A stretch of 64,000 nucleotides of DNA from Deinococcus piscis (lineage in GTDB: Bacteria > Deinococcota > Deinococci > Deinococcales > Deinococcaceae). The notes beneath the pieces were generated by a model. It was not told the origin of the DNA, ran no database searches, and saw only the letters and a program-made list of their open reading frames with translations. Position numbers and translations under genes: made by a program. Location of the stretch: the NCBI RefSeq assembly GCF_014653275.1, contig NZ_BNAL01000003.1:80235-144234 (forward strand), written 5' to 3'. Shown piece after piece: positions 19,665 to 31,533 of this stretch; position 1 is the first letter of the stretch; each line of letters opens with the position of its first letter.

Positions 19665-20027
19665 ATGACCAACCCCACCGAACTGAAATACGCTTCCTCC
19701 CACGAATGGCTCGCCGGGGACGGCAAAGTCGGTATCACCCACCACGCGCAGGACCAGCTGGGCGACGTGGTGTACGTGGAGCTGCCCGAAGTGGGCCGCG
19801 AAGTGACCGCCGGTGAAGCCGTGGCCGTGGTCGAGTCGGTCAAGACTGCTTCTGACATCTACGCTCCCGCCAGCGGCAAGATCGTGGCCGTGAACGAAGA
19901 CCTGGAAGGCAGCCCCGAGAAGGTCAACGAGAGCCCCTTTGAAGGCGGCTGGCTGTTCCAAATCGAAGTGAGCGAAGAAGGCGAAGGCCTGATGGACGCC
20001 GCCGCTTACGAAGCCGAAAACGGCTGA
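19665..20027 (+). CDS. gcvH: glycine cleavage system H protein
   Basis: 120 aa lipoyl carrier. Lipoyl-lysine motif [16 protein letters not shown] near residue 63. SD AAGGAG about 9 nt before ATG. Shares a transcript with gcvT and is closed by a terminator before gcvP. Confidence 0.96.
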   Translation: MTNPTELKYASSHEWLAGDGKVGITHHAQDQLGDVVYVELPEVGREVTAGEAVAVVESVKTASDIYAPASGKIVAVNEDLEGSPEKVNESPFEGGWLFQIEVSEEGEGLMDAAAYEAENG

Positions 20028-20039
20028 GCGCCAGCTTGG

Positions 20040-20088
20040 AAGCCACAAGCTCTGGCCCTGCACATGGCTAAAGCTTGGTGGCTTTTTT
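20040..20088 (+). terminator. intrinsic terminator between gcvH and gcvP
   Basis: AAGCCACAAGCT (20040-20051) pairs with 20072-20084 with a one-base bulge, followed by a run of six T. gcvP therefore needs its own promoter in 20089-20303; a TTATCT/TATCTA-like element near 20245 is possible. Confidence 0.8.
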
Positions 20089-20303
20089 GCTGGTCCGCCT
20101 GTCTGTCTGTGTTGTCCAGTTTCCAGAGACAGACACCGTATCGGTGACTTCATTTCTGCGGCGGGTGCTGCCCAACTGCGCCGAGTGCGACAATTCAGCC
20201 CTGTGCGGCAGTTTTAGCCTGTGAATCAGGCCCCTTTCCCGAATTATCTATCGCCCGCGCCCTGGCTTCTTTGCTGAAAGCCTGGCGTTCAAGGAGTTGA
20301 ACC

Positions 20304-23153
<2,850 letters not shown>

Positions 23154-23176
23154 ACAGAAGTAGAGGGATAGAGAAG

Positions 23177-23206
23177 GGGCAGCCTCCGGGGGTGGGGGCT
23201 GCCTTT
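23177..23206 (+). terminator. terminator after gcvP
   Basis: GGCAGCC pairs with GGCTGCC around a G-rich loop (23178-23203), then TTT. It abuts the end of the convergent AT-rich gene. Confidence 0.7.
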
Positions 23207-24074
23207 ACAATTCAGAGCCTTGAGAATAAACGTATTGTCCTAATTTTTGGCACTCTGCTTCTATTCTGGCGATTTCCTGCCGAGCTTTCTCTACACTTAT
23301 TCCACCCTTTCCAGTATTGATAGCTTCAACAATTTTATCCTCTAAGTTTTTGATAGCCAAATCTGATGCTAATTCGGAGGGGGCGATAGGATAAAACTTA
23401 AATCTCTTAAATTGGATTCTTGATTTGACGACGACTTTACTGCTGACTTTGAAATATGCAAGACAAATAATATCTTTGCCCGATTCGTAAGAAATAGTCT
23501 TTGCCGTGTATCCCTCCGTTTTGCCACTCTGGTATAACTCTTGCATAAATGCCAGAACGGGGCGTGCAATGTCGTAGGGGAAATTAAGCGGGCCTCCTAC
23601 ATGGCCCAAAATAGAATGGTAGATGAACGGCTCATCGTATGGAATTTGTCCATCAGATTGCATACGGTCAAACTCTTGGGCTAAAAACCATATTTCAGCA
23701 AACCACTGAGCAAGGCTGTATTCCCTCGCTTGATTGCGTATCAAGTTGGAATCTAGACGCAAAATAGGCAAGCCAACTGTCTCGCAAATCCTGTCCTTGA
23801 TGGCATCTTTTCTCTGCTGTTCAGGCTCCTCGTGGTGTGGGCCGTCAAACTCAATGACAAATCTAGGCTCCCAATCTTGACAAACTGTGAAATCAAAATG
23901 CGAGGATAGTGCAAAGTAAAATTCGTTATCAGGAATTTCGCCTTTTTCAACCTGAATAATGTCAGCGATACGTTGGTTTGGCTCAACGTGGAAATTGTTC
24001 TCCAGCCCTGTTTCTCGTAAATCTTCAAGCAACCTTTGCTCTGTATGATTAACAATTCTCTTTTTCAGGTGCAT
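23205..24074 (-). CDS. AT-rich orphan protein with DUF2726 / PD-(D/E)XK-like nuclease core
   Basis: 289 aa. Around residues 55-110, HFDFTVCQDWEPRFVIEFDG then HHEEPEQQRKDAIKD and GLPILRLDS resemble the DUF2726/Vsr-like fold, with candidate metal ligands D in FDF and E/D in IEFDG. The C-terminal half is unrecognised apart from a helical end. Composition is visibly AT-rich with different codon choice from its neighbours, suggesting recent acquisition. ATG 24074 follows TAGAAT (24081-24086) by 6 nt. No methylase or partner gene is adjacent. Confidence 0.75.
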   Translation of the reverse strand: MHLKKRIVNHTEQRLLEDLRETGLENNFHVEPNQRIADIIQVEKGEIPDNEFYFALSSHFDFTVCQDWEPRFVIEFDGPHHEEPEQQRKDAIKDRICETVGLPILRLDSNLIRNQAREYSLAQWFAEIWFLAQEFDRMQSDGQIPYDEPFIYHSILGHVGGPLNFPYDIARPVLAFMQELYQSGKTEGYTAKTISYESGKDIICLAYFKVSSKVVVKSRIQFKRFKFYPIAPSELASDLAIKNLEDKIVEAINTGKGGISVEKARQEIARIEAECQKLGQYVYSQGSEL

Positions 24075-24287
24075 GAGTAAATTCTACCTCTCCACGCTCA
24101 AGCCCCCGCTTTGGCTCCCTTCTGGGGGCAGCGGGGGCTTGGCGATGCAAAAGGCGGATGGTAGAAGGCTAAGCTCGTCGCCGGGACGTGGCAGCACGTC
24201 GCGGCCTTTCCCTTGTCCCACCTGACCCCACACCCCTCCCGCGCCAAAGCATGCGCGGGCCAGCGCCGCCTGTGTCACATTAAGGGC

Positions 24288-25589
24288 ATGACCCTCCGCG
24301 AACCCCCTCTGGCAGATGGCCTGCCGCTGGTCGGCAGTGTGCTCTCTCTGGTGCAAGACACCGAAGGCTTCTTGTACAGCCAGTACGCCAAGCATGGCCC
24401 CTGCTTCCGGGTACGGGCGCTGAACCGCGAGTTTGTGGTGCTGGGCGGGCCAGCTGCCGCCGAAGCGATGGCGAAGAATGCGGGCGAGTTCGACGCCTGG
24501 AGCATGTGGGAGAACGTCATCCGCGAGTTTGGCGGGCGGCAGGTGCTCAGCATGCTGGAAGGCGAACCGCACCGGCGCTACCGGGCGGCGGCGCGGGCGG
24601 GCTTTGCCAAGACGCGGGTGCAGGACAACATTCCGCTGCTTCTGGCTATGGCACAAGAAGCGCTGGACGCCGTGCCACGCGGCCAGAGCTTTGTGGTGGG
24701 CGAGTTTGCCCAGCGGCTGGTGGCCGACTGTGTGGGCATGCTGACCCTGGGCCGCCGCCCTGGCGACAGCCTGCGGGACTTCATCACCTACTGGCACACC
24801 CAGCTGTCGGTCAACATTGCGGGCACCCGCCCAGCGTCGGTGCTGAAGCGGCGCGACTATCTGGAGGCCAAAGCGCGGGCGCGGGCCGCCGCCCAGGAGC
24901 TGCTGGCGCTGGACGCCGACACGCTCCCTTCGCCGTATGTGCGCGACCTGCGGGCCTTCATGCACGAGAACCCGGACCTGCTGAACGAGGAAGAGCTGCT
25001 GTTCATGATGCTGCTGCCCTACGTGGCGGGGCTGGACACGGTGGTCAATGTGCTCACGCTGTCGCTGTACCACGCGTACCGCGACCCGGAGCTGTACGCC
25101 CGGCTGCGGGCCGAGATAGACCCGCTGTTGGCCGAGGGGCTGCCCGCAGCCCGGCTGCGCGACCTGAAGGTGCTGCACGCGCTGGTGCTGGAAGTCATGC
25201 GCTATCACCCCATCGCCAACATGCTGACGCGCCACGCCCGGCAGGACTTCGAGTTTCAGGGCTACCGCATCCGCGAGGGCGAGCAGCTGATGATGGCGCT
25301 GATGGCGTCGCAGCGTGACCCGGCGCTGTTCCGCGACCCGGACCGCTTCGATGTGGACCGCTTCTTGCCGCCGCGCAACGAGCACCGCCAGAAAAATGCG
25401 CTGAATCCTTACGGGGCGGGCGCGCACACCTGCCTGGGCGCGGGCATGGCCGAGACGCTGCTGGCGGTGCTGATTTCGGCCCTCGTGGGTACAGACGGCC
25501 TGCGGCTGTTCCCGGCGGACTACCGGATGCGGCCTTTTCACGCCTCGCAGCTGGCCCCCGACCCAGGGTTGCGGCTGGTGCGGCTGTAG
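24288..25589 (+). CDS. cytochrome P450
   Basis: 433 aa heme monooxygenase. The I-helix oxygen-activation segment LLPYVAGLDTVV, K-helix ExxR in LVLEVMRYHPIA and the heme loop NPYGAGAHTCLGAGMAE (Cys near 382) are intact. No membrane anchor, so soluble. ATG 24288 begins the conserved part (MTLREPPLADGLPLVG); a longer frame from 24213 has no support. No ferredoxin or reductase is adjacent; substrate unknown. Confidence 0.93.
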   Translation: MTLREPPLADGLPLVGSVLSLVQDTEGFLYSQYAKHGPCFRVRALNREFVVLGGPAAAEAMAKNAGEFDAWSMWENVIREFGGRQVLSMLEGEPHRRYRAAARAGFAKTRVQDNIPLLLAMAQEALDAVPRGQSFVVGEFAQRLVADCVGMLTLGRRPGDSLRDFITYWHTQLSVNIAGTRPASVLKRRDYLEAKARARAAAQELLALDADTLPSPYVRDLRAFMHENPDLLNEEELLFMMLLPYVAGLDTVVNVLTLSLYHAYRDPELYARLRAEIDPLLAEGLPAARLRDLKVLHALVLEVMRYHPIANMLTRHARQDFEFQGYRIREGEQLMMALMASQRDPALFRDPDRFDVDRFLPPRNEHRQKNALNPYGAGAHTCLGAGMAETLLAVLISALVGTDGLRLFPADYRMRPFHASQLAPDPGLRLVRL

Positions 25590-25665
25590 CGTCTCCCGGC
25601 ACACGCCGGGCTGCTGCACGGCGCTGGGCACCTTTTCATCTGGGCTTGCCCTATGCTGTTCGCTG

Positions 25666-26208
25666 ATGAACAGATTTCCTCGCCTCGCCGCCCTGTCCCC
25701 AGTGGGATGGGTTTCAGCGGCACTGGGGCTGACGCTGACCGCCTGCACCCCTGCCATCACCGCGCCTGACCTCAGCGGCTCGCCGCTTATCGCTGGGCAG
25801 GAATGGATCATGCTGACACCTGCGGGCACCGCCGAAGCGGGGCCGGTGCAGCTCTCGCGTCAGCTGACGGTGGGGCCGCGAGAACTGCTCTCCGACGGCA
25901 CCGTGGCCTACACCGCCGAACCCCGCAGCACCACCACGGGCCGCACCCAGGACCTTTTCCGGTTTGTGCCGCGTGGCGAGGGCCGCTCGGTGATTGTGGC
26001 GGGGCGCTCGGAAACCACCTTTGACCTGCGCTTCTTTGATTTCTGCGTGGTGCGCAGCTCGGTGGCCGAGGTGGACCGTGCCCAGAGCGGCGTCTATGTG
26101 CAGACCGCCAGCCTGGATAGCCTGTGGACCAACCGGACCTATCAGGCCTATGTGGGCACGGGCGTGGCGGCGGGCCTCAAGCCCTGCACGCTGACGCGGG
26201 TCAAGTGA
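25666..26208 (+). CDS. putative lipoprotein of unknown function
   Basis: 180 aa. Signal peptide ending in the lipobox LTAC (Cys near residue 27), so likely membrane-anchored and exported. The mature part has no recognised domain and includes two further cysteines (FCVV and KPCTL) that may form a disulfide. ATG follows TATGCT (25652-25657) by 8 nt. Single-gene unit with its own terminator. Confidence 0.8.
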   Translation: MNRFPRLAALSPVGWVSAALGLTLTACTPAITAPDLSGSPLIAGQEWIMLTPAGTAEAGPVQLSRQLTVGPRELLSDGTVAYTAEPRSTTTGRTQDLFRFVPRGEGRSVIVAGRSETTFDLRFFDFCVVRSSVAEVDRAQSGVYVQTASLDSLWTNRTYQAYVGTGVAAGLKPCTLTRVK

Positions 26209-26250
26209 TCTCTTGACCCTGCCGCTCTAGACCGCCGTCCCAGTTGGGCG

Positions 26251-26277
26251 AAGCCCCTGCCAAAATGCGGGGGCTTT
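26251..26277 (+). terminator. terminator after the lipoprotein gene
   Basis: AAGCCCC/GGGGCTT stem (26251-26257 with 26270-26276) followed by TTGTT. Confidence 0.7.
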
Positions 26278-26319
26278 GTTCGGATGAGTGGCGGGCAGGA
26301 GTGGCGGAATGATTCGCCC

Positions 26320-26697
26320 TCATCTGGGGGCATCGGTAGAGGAGAGACTGGGGTTGCTGGCAGGCAGGTGGGCCAGAGCCCAGTTCCCGATGGCGTCAAT
26401 CACCACTTGCAGCTCTCGCCCGGCTGGGGTCAGCGCGTACACACTGCGGCCCAGGCGGGTGGGGCCGTCCTCCAGCCGCTTACTGACGATGCCCAGGCGT
26501 TCCAGGTGCTCCAGGCGTTGCGTGAGGGTGGCCGAGTTGCAGCCCCCGACAGCGCGGGCCAGCTCATTGAAGCCCATCTCCTGTTGCAGCAGGACACGGA
26601 TGATGTGCAGCACCCATTTTTCCTGCAAGATGCCGATAGCGTGGTACACCGGACAGAATTCAGCCGGGTGTTCGGGCAGAGAAGGAGGAGGAGTCAT
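26320..26697 (-). CDS. HxlR-family transcriptional regulator
   Basis: 125 aa winged-helix regulator: CPVYHAIGILQEKWVLHII with the conserved Cys, MGFNELARAVGGCNSATLTQRLEHLERLGIV, and YALTPAGREL. Members often sense electrophiles or redox state and control adjacent oxidoreductases. Divergent from the nitroreductase; ATG 26697 follows TAGAAT (26704-26709) by 6 nt, with a possible TTGGGG -35 17 bp further upstream. Likely regulates the shared 83-bp intergenic region (inference). Confidence 0.9.
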   Translation of the reverse strand: MTPPPSLPEHPAEFCPVYHAIGILQEKWVLHIIRVLLQQEMGFNELARAVGGCNSATLTQRLEHLERLGIVSKRLEDGPTRLGRSVYALTPAGRELQVVIDAIGNWALAHLPASNPSLSSTDAPR

Positions 26698-26744
26698 AGC
26701 GCCATTCTAGCGCATGTGGCAAACCACCCCAAGAAGCATGGTGC

Positions 26745-26774
26745 TTGACAAAATAAACCAGATAGATTTAAGCT
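26745..26774 (+). promoter_or_regulatory. promoter of the nitroreductase gene
   Basis: TTGACA (26745-26750) and TAAGCT (26769-26774), spacer 18 bp, with ATG 6 nt after the -10. The AT-rich spacer (AAATAAACCAGATAGATT) is a plausible HxlR operator. Confidence 0.75.
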
Positions 26775-26780
26775 GTGCCC

Positions 26781-27425
26781 ATGACTCAGACCGAGACCCA
26801 ACCCAGCCCAGCCCAGCCTGCCCAGCCGAGCTCCATCCGCGACGTGATCGAGAGCCGCCGCTCTATTCGCCGCTTTGTGCAGGAGCCGATGCCTGAAGCC
26901 GACCTGCGCGAAATCCTCCGGCTGGCGAGCCTGGCCCCCAGCGCCTGGAACGCCCAGACCTGGCGCTTCGCTGTGGTGCAGGACCAAGCCCTCAAGGAGC
27001 AGCTGCGGGCCGCCGCTTACGGCCAGCCCCAGGTGACCGACGCCCCGGCGGTGATCGTGGTGTACTCCGACATGGAAGACACCCTGAGCACCGTAGAAGA
27101 AACTGCTCACCCCGGCATGGGCGACGCGGGCCGCACCCAGCAGCGCCAGACCTTTGACGGGGCGTTCGGCAGCCAGGATGTGGCGCAGCGCGGCCAGTGG
27201 GGCTTGGCGCAGGCCAACATCGCCTTTGGTTTCCTGATGCTGGCCGCCCGTGGCCTGGGCTACGACGGCGTCCCGATGCTGGGCTTTGATCCCCAGAAAG
27301 TGCGTGAACTGCTGGACCTCCCGGAGCATGTGCAGTTCGCCGGTATCTATCCCATCGGCCGCCGCGCCGAAGACGGCTATCCCCACCACCGCCACAGCGT
27401 GGACCGCATCACCACCTGGAAATAA
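26781..27425 (+). CDS. nitroreductase-family flavoprotein
   Basis: 214 aa FMN-dependent NAD(P)H oxidoreductase. [34 protein letters not shown], and the [16 protein letters not shown] region are typical of NfsA/NfsB-type enzymes that reduce nitroaromatics or quinones. ATG 26781 chosen by the leaderless -10; GTG 26775 is less likely. Divergent HxlR regulator and strong terminator flank it. Confidence 0.9.
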   Translation: MTQTETQPSPAQPAQPSSIRDVIESRRSIRRFVQEPMPEADLREILRLASLAPSAWNAQTWRFAVVQDQALKEQLRAAAYGQPQVTDAPAVIVVYSDMEDTLSTVEETAHPGMGDAGRTQQRQTFDGAFGSQDVAQRGQWGLAQANIAFGFLMLAARGLGYDGVPMLGFDPQKVRELLDLPEHVQFAGIYPIGRRAEDGYPHHRHSVDRITTWK

Positions 27426-27445
27426 GCGGCTCTTTTGGGCACTCC

Positions 27446-27469
27446 CCCTGCTTCGGCAGGGTTTTTTTT
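27446..27469 (+). terminator. intrinsic terminator after the nitroreductase gene
   Basis: CCCTGC-TTCG-GCAGGG stable tetraloop hairpin (27446-27461) followed by eight T. Confidence 0.95.
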
Positions 27470-27533
27470 GGTGGGTTCTTCTGTGGGGGCCGGTGACCGT
27501 AAGCTGAGCTTCAGGGTTCAGGCGATTTTGCCT

Positions 27534-27594
27534 GGACCCAATGACGCAACCACCAGAGGACCCAATGAAGCAACCACCAGAGGACCCAACGACC
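27534..27594 (+). repeat. 24-bp tandem repeat upstream of a hypothetical gene
   Basis: Two copies of the unit GGACCCAATGA-(C/A)-GCAACCACCAGA (27534-27557 and 27558-27581, one mismatch) plus a partial third copy (27582-27594). It ends 2 nt before the AAGGAGA ribosome site of the next gene. Confidence 0.9.
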
Positions 27595-27605
27595 TAAGGA
27601 GAAAG

Positions 27606-27998
27606 ATGATGGCTGTGTTCCGGATTTCTGGTTACTTGTCTATGTCGCTGAACTTGGAGCATACGCCCGGTGCAGACCCGCGTGACTTGGAAGTGCATGA
27701 GCAGCGTGCGCGTGATATTCGCTTTGATCACAGTGTGCCGGGCAAGCTAAAGCGCCGCTTTGCTGGGCGCGGCCTCACCCCGCTGGGCAGCGAGCGCTAC
27801 GAGCTGGAGCAGGCCGCCCAGCTGTACGGTGAGATGGCCGCTTGGCGTGAGGCCGCTGGGGAAGAGGCGCAGCAAGCGCAGGAGTTCCGCCAGCGTCAGG
27901 CGCACCTGGAGCGCATGGCTGCCCAGACAGATGAGGCGGGCGCGGGCCACATCACCACGGCGACAGATGCGTTGGAAGAGGTAGAGGGCTCGGACTGA
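27606..27998 (+). CDS. hypothetical protein with coiled-coil tail
   Basis: 130 aa from ATG 27606 (a second ATG follows at once), with AAGGAGA 4-10 nt upstream. The N-terminal half (MAVFRISGYLSMSLNLEH, KLKRRFAGRGLTPLGSERYE) is basic and compact; residues 75-125 are Glu/Gln/Ala-rich and helical, likely a coiled coil. No family recognised. The open frame continues upstream through the tandem repeats as GPNDATTR units, but no start or SD supports translating them. Confidence 0.65.
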   Translation: MMAVFRISGYLSMSLNLEHTPGADPRDLEVHEQRARDIRFDHSVPGKLKRRFAGRGLTPLGSERYELEQAAQLYGEMAAWREAAGEEAQQAQEFRQRQAHLERMAAQTDEAGAGHITTATDALEEVEGSD

Positions 27999-28094
27999 CG
28001 GGGCATTAGCCGCTCGGTTCTGTCGCCACTGGTTCTAGGCTCTAGGCCAGATGGCTGATTCTTAGTTGCTGCCCGGCGCGTAAGCTAAAGCGTT

Positions 28095-29333
28095 ATGACT
28101 GCTCACAAGCGACCTGCCACAATGATCTTTATCCTGATTGTTGTCCTGATTGACATCATGGGCATTGGGCTGGTGGTGCCGGTGTTGCCGGGGCTGGTCA
28201 AGGAGCTGGCCGGTTCGCCCGAAGCGGGGGCGCGGATGATCGGGGTGCTGACCGCTGCCTACGCGGTGATGCAGTTCCTGATGGCTCCTATTCTGGGCCG
28301 CCTGAGTGACCGCTTTGGGCGCCGCCCGGTGCTGCTGGTGTCCACAGCGGGCATGGCGCTGGACTATCTGGTGCTGTATTTCGCGCCTACGGTGTGGTGG
28401 CTGTTGCTGGGCCGCATGATCGCCGGAGCGACGGGAGCCAGCCTCACTGTGATCAATGCCTATATTGCCGACGTGTCGCCGCCTGAGGAGCGGGCCGCCA
28501 ACTTCGGCAAGGTGGGGGCAATGGTCGGGGTGGGCTTTATCCTGGGGCCAGCGCTGGGCGGGCTGCTGGGCGACTATGGCCTGCGTGTGCCGTTTCTGTT
28601 TGCGGCGGGGATATCGGCGCTCAGCTGGCTCTACGGCCTGCTGATCCTGCCCGAGTCGCTGCCCCGGGACAAGCGCAGCCGCGAGTGGAACTGGGCCGAG
28701 CTGAATCCCCTGAAGCCCCTGGCAGCGCTGACCACCTACCCCACCGTGCGCAACCTGACCGGCGTGTTTATTCTGGTGGGTCTCGCCATGCAGGTCATTT
28801 TTACGACCTGGGTGCTGTACACCGAAACCGTGCTGGGCTGGACCACAGGCCAAAACGGTATTGCGCTGGCGGTGTCAGGGCTGCTGAATGCCCTGGTCAG
28901 TGCCTTTCTGGTGGGCCGGGCGGTCAGCGCCTGGGGCGAGAAAAAGACCCTGCTGGTGGGCCTGGGCTTTGGCGTGGCGGAGTTCCTGCTTCTGTCGGTG
29001 GCAGGCAGCGGGCTGATGCTGTATCTGTCGCTGGTGGTGGGCGCACTGACCGGCCTCGCGCAGCCAGCCATTCAGGGCTATGTCTCGCAGCAGGTGGCCG
29101 ACTCGGAGCAGGGGCGCGTGCAGGGTGCCATCACCAGCCTGCAAAGCGTGGTGGGCATCGTGGGGCCGCTGCTGGCGACCACCGTATTTGCGGCCTTTAC
29201 TGCTGCGCATACACCATTGGGCCTGCATTTCCCCGGCGCGGCTTTCCTGATGGGCGCGGTGTTCATGGCGCTGGGCATCGCGCTGACGCTGCGGGCGTTC
29301 CGTAAGAATGAGGTGCTGGCTACAGACGGCTAA
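28095..29333 (+). CDS. MFS drug exporter, TetA-like
   Basis: 412 aa with 12 hydrophobic segments. The first helix [20 protein letters not shown], motif [15 protein letters not shown] between TM2 and TM3, and motif C-like region [17 protein letters not shown] place it in the DHA1 (TetA) group of proton-driven exporters. ATG follows TAAGCT (28081-28086) by 8 nt. No TetR repressor adjacent; substrate unknown. Confidence 0.88.
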   Translation: MTAHKRPATMIFILIVVLIDIMGIGLVVPVLPGLVKELAGSPEAGARMIGVLTAAYAVMQFLMAPILGRLSDRFGRRPVLLVSTAGMALDYLVLYFAPTVWWLLLGRMIAGATGASLTVINAYIADVSPPEERAANFGKVGAMVGVGFILGPALGGLLGDYGLRVPFLFAAGISALSWLYGLLILPESLPRDKRSREWNWAELNPLKPLAALTTYPTVRNLTGVFILVGLAMQVIFTTWVLYTETVLGWTTGQNGIALAVSGLLNALVSAFLVGRAVSAWGEKKTLLVGLGFGVAEFLLLSVAGSGLMLYLSLVVGALTGLAQPAIQGYVSQQVADSEQGRVQGAITSLQSVVGIVGPLLATTVFAAFTAAHTPLGLHFPGAAFLMGAVFMALGIALTLRAFRKNEVLATDG

Positions 29334-29388
29334 GAGTTCCTGACTTCTGCCCTCTTCTGTTGGCCGCCGCAGGCGTACACTGCCCCGT

Positions 29389-30534
<1,146 letters not shown>

Positions 30535-30677
30535 GAGGCAGTCCAGGGACAGCGATATGAAAAGAGGCATGGGCCGAGGTAGAAGACCGCTTGACCTCTC
30601 CGCTTCGCCGCAGACTCCGGCCACCTTGGGCGCGGCCCACCCGCTCAGGGGCCTGAGCTGTGTGCTGGAGCCGGGAC

Positions 30678-31106
30678 ATGCTTAGGCGGATGCCTCTGGC
30701 GCTCTGGCTGCTGGGGGCGCTGCTCAGCGTGCTCGCTTTCTCCAGCTTGTTTGCGCAGGGCATGGCTTGGGCTGCCGTCTCCCGCTTCTCACTGCCGCTG
30801 GCCTTGCTGGGCCTGGCGCTGATGGTGCTGAGTGGTGCGTGGATGCTGTGGCGGGCGGTGACGAGCTGGCGGCGCGGCGCAGGGCCAGCCGAGATGGTGA
30901 CCTGGGCAGGGTGGTTCTGGCTGTCGCTGCCACTCTTCTTGCTGGTGGCGGCAGTGTGGCTGACCCGCTCCGGCGACTGGGGCCTGACGGTGGCTGACCC
31001 AGGCTCTGCTGCCCGGACTTACCGTCTGCTGCTGGCGCTCTGGCTGGTGCCAGGACTCACGCTGCTGTGGCTGGGGCGCAGGCTTGGCCACAGCAGAATG
31101 AATTGA
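30678..31106 (+). CDS. four-helix membrane protein, function unknown
   Basis: 142 aa, about 60 percent hydrophobic, with four predicted transmembrane helices: the first after MLRRMPLALWLLGAL, the last ending WLVPGLTLLWLGRRLG. ATG 30678 has GGAG 8 nt upstream; ATG 30690 is an alternative. The C-terminal LTLLW-GRR motif recurs in the 31249 gene (ALTLLWAGRRQ), suggesting the two are related by duplication. Confidence 0.65.
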   Translation: MLRRMPLALWLLGALLSVLAFSSLFAQGMAWAAVSRFSLPLALLGLALMVLSGAWMLWRAVTSWRRGAGPAEMVTWAGWFWLSLPLFLLVAAVWLTRSGDWGLTVADPGSAARTYRLLLALWLVPGLTLLWLGRRLGHSRMN

Positions 31107-31151
31107 CGAGAGATGAGAAGGGAGCACCGCTATGCCCCTTAAACTCAGCCT

Positions 31152-31256
31152 ATGTTGCGTTCGCGCCTCAACCCACTGACTGCCGCTTTGCTTGGTGCGG
31201 GCGCGGCATTTGCGCTCTTGGCTTGGCTGGGGCGTCAGCGGAGGCCGCATGTCTGA
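31152..31256 (+). CDS. 34-aa single-helix membrane peptide (short ORF)
   Basis: Starts MLRSRLNPLTAALLGAGAAF and ends GRQRRPHV: a basic N-terminus, one hydrophobic helix of about 20 residues and an Arg-rich tail, a good positive-inside topology. Its last 8 nt overlap the start of the next membrane gene (ATG 31249 inside ATGTCTGA), suggesting coupling. No SD is obvious. Supported by composition and overlap only. Confidence 0.4.
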   Translation: MLRSRLNPLTAALLGAGAAFALLAWLGRQRRPHV

Positions 31257-31485
31257 CCGCTGGCGGACCGTGCTGCGCGGGTTAGGGTGGTTGTGGCTGG
31301 CGCTGCCGTTGCTCCTCCCTGCGCTGTTGCTGCTTTGGGGTTTGGGTCAGCAAGTTTTGGTGGAGAATAACGTGGGCTGGGCAATGATCTATTCCGAGGA
31401 TTGGCTGGACTGGGTGACAGGCTTGGCGCTGTGGCTGCTTCCTGCGCTGACGCTGCTGTGGGCGGGACGACGTCAGAAGCCCTGA
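31249..31485 (+). CDS. small two-helix membrane protein
   Basis: 78 aa: MSDRWRTVLRGLGWLWLALP leads into helix 1, a polar middle (VENNVGWAMIYSEDW), then helix 2 ending ALTLLWAGRRQKP. The end resembles the protein encoded at 30678. It overlaps the 34-aa ORF upstream, and mqnA follows 48 nt later. Unknown function. Confidence 0.6.
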   Translation: MSDRWRTVLRGLGWLWLALPLLLPALLLLWGLGQQVLVENNVGWAMIYSEDWLDWVTGLALWLLPALTLLWAGRRQKP

Positions 31486-31533
31486 GTACCCCCTTGGCCC
31501 CAAATCTACGGAAAAGCGCATAGTGGAGAAGTG

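Noticed and set aside
23205..24130. Insertion sequence or prophage remnant around the AT-rich gene
   Set aside because: No transposase, terminal inverted repeats, target duplication, integrase or tRNA was seen at its borders.
27534..27594. CRISPR or coding repeat of a longer protein
   Set aside because: No spacers. Although the frame is open from 27435, the SD and ATG at 27596-27608 fit a start after the repeats.
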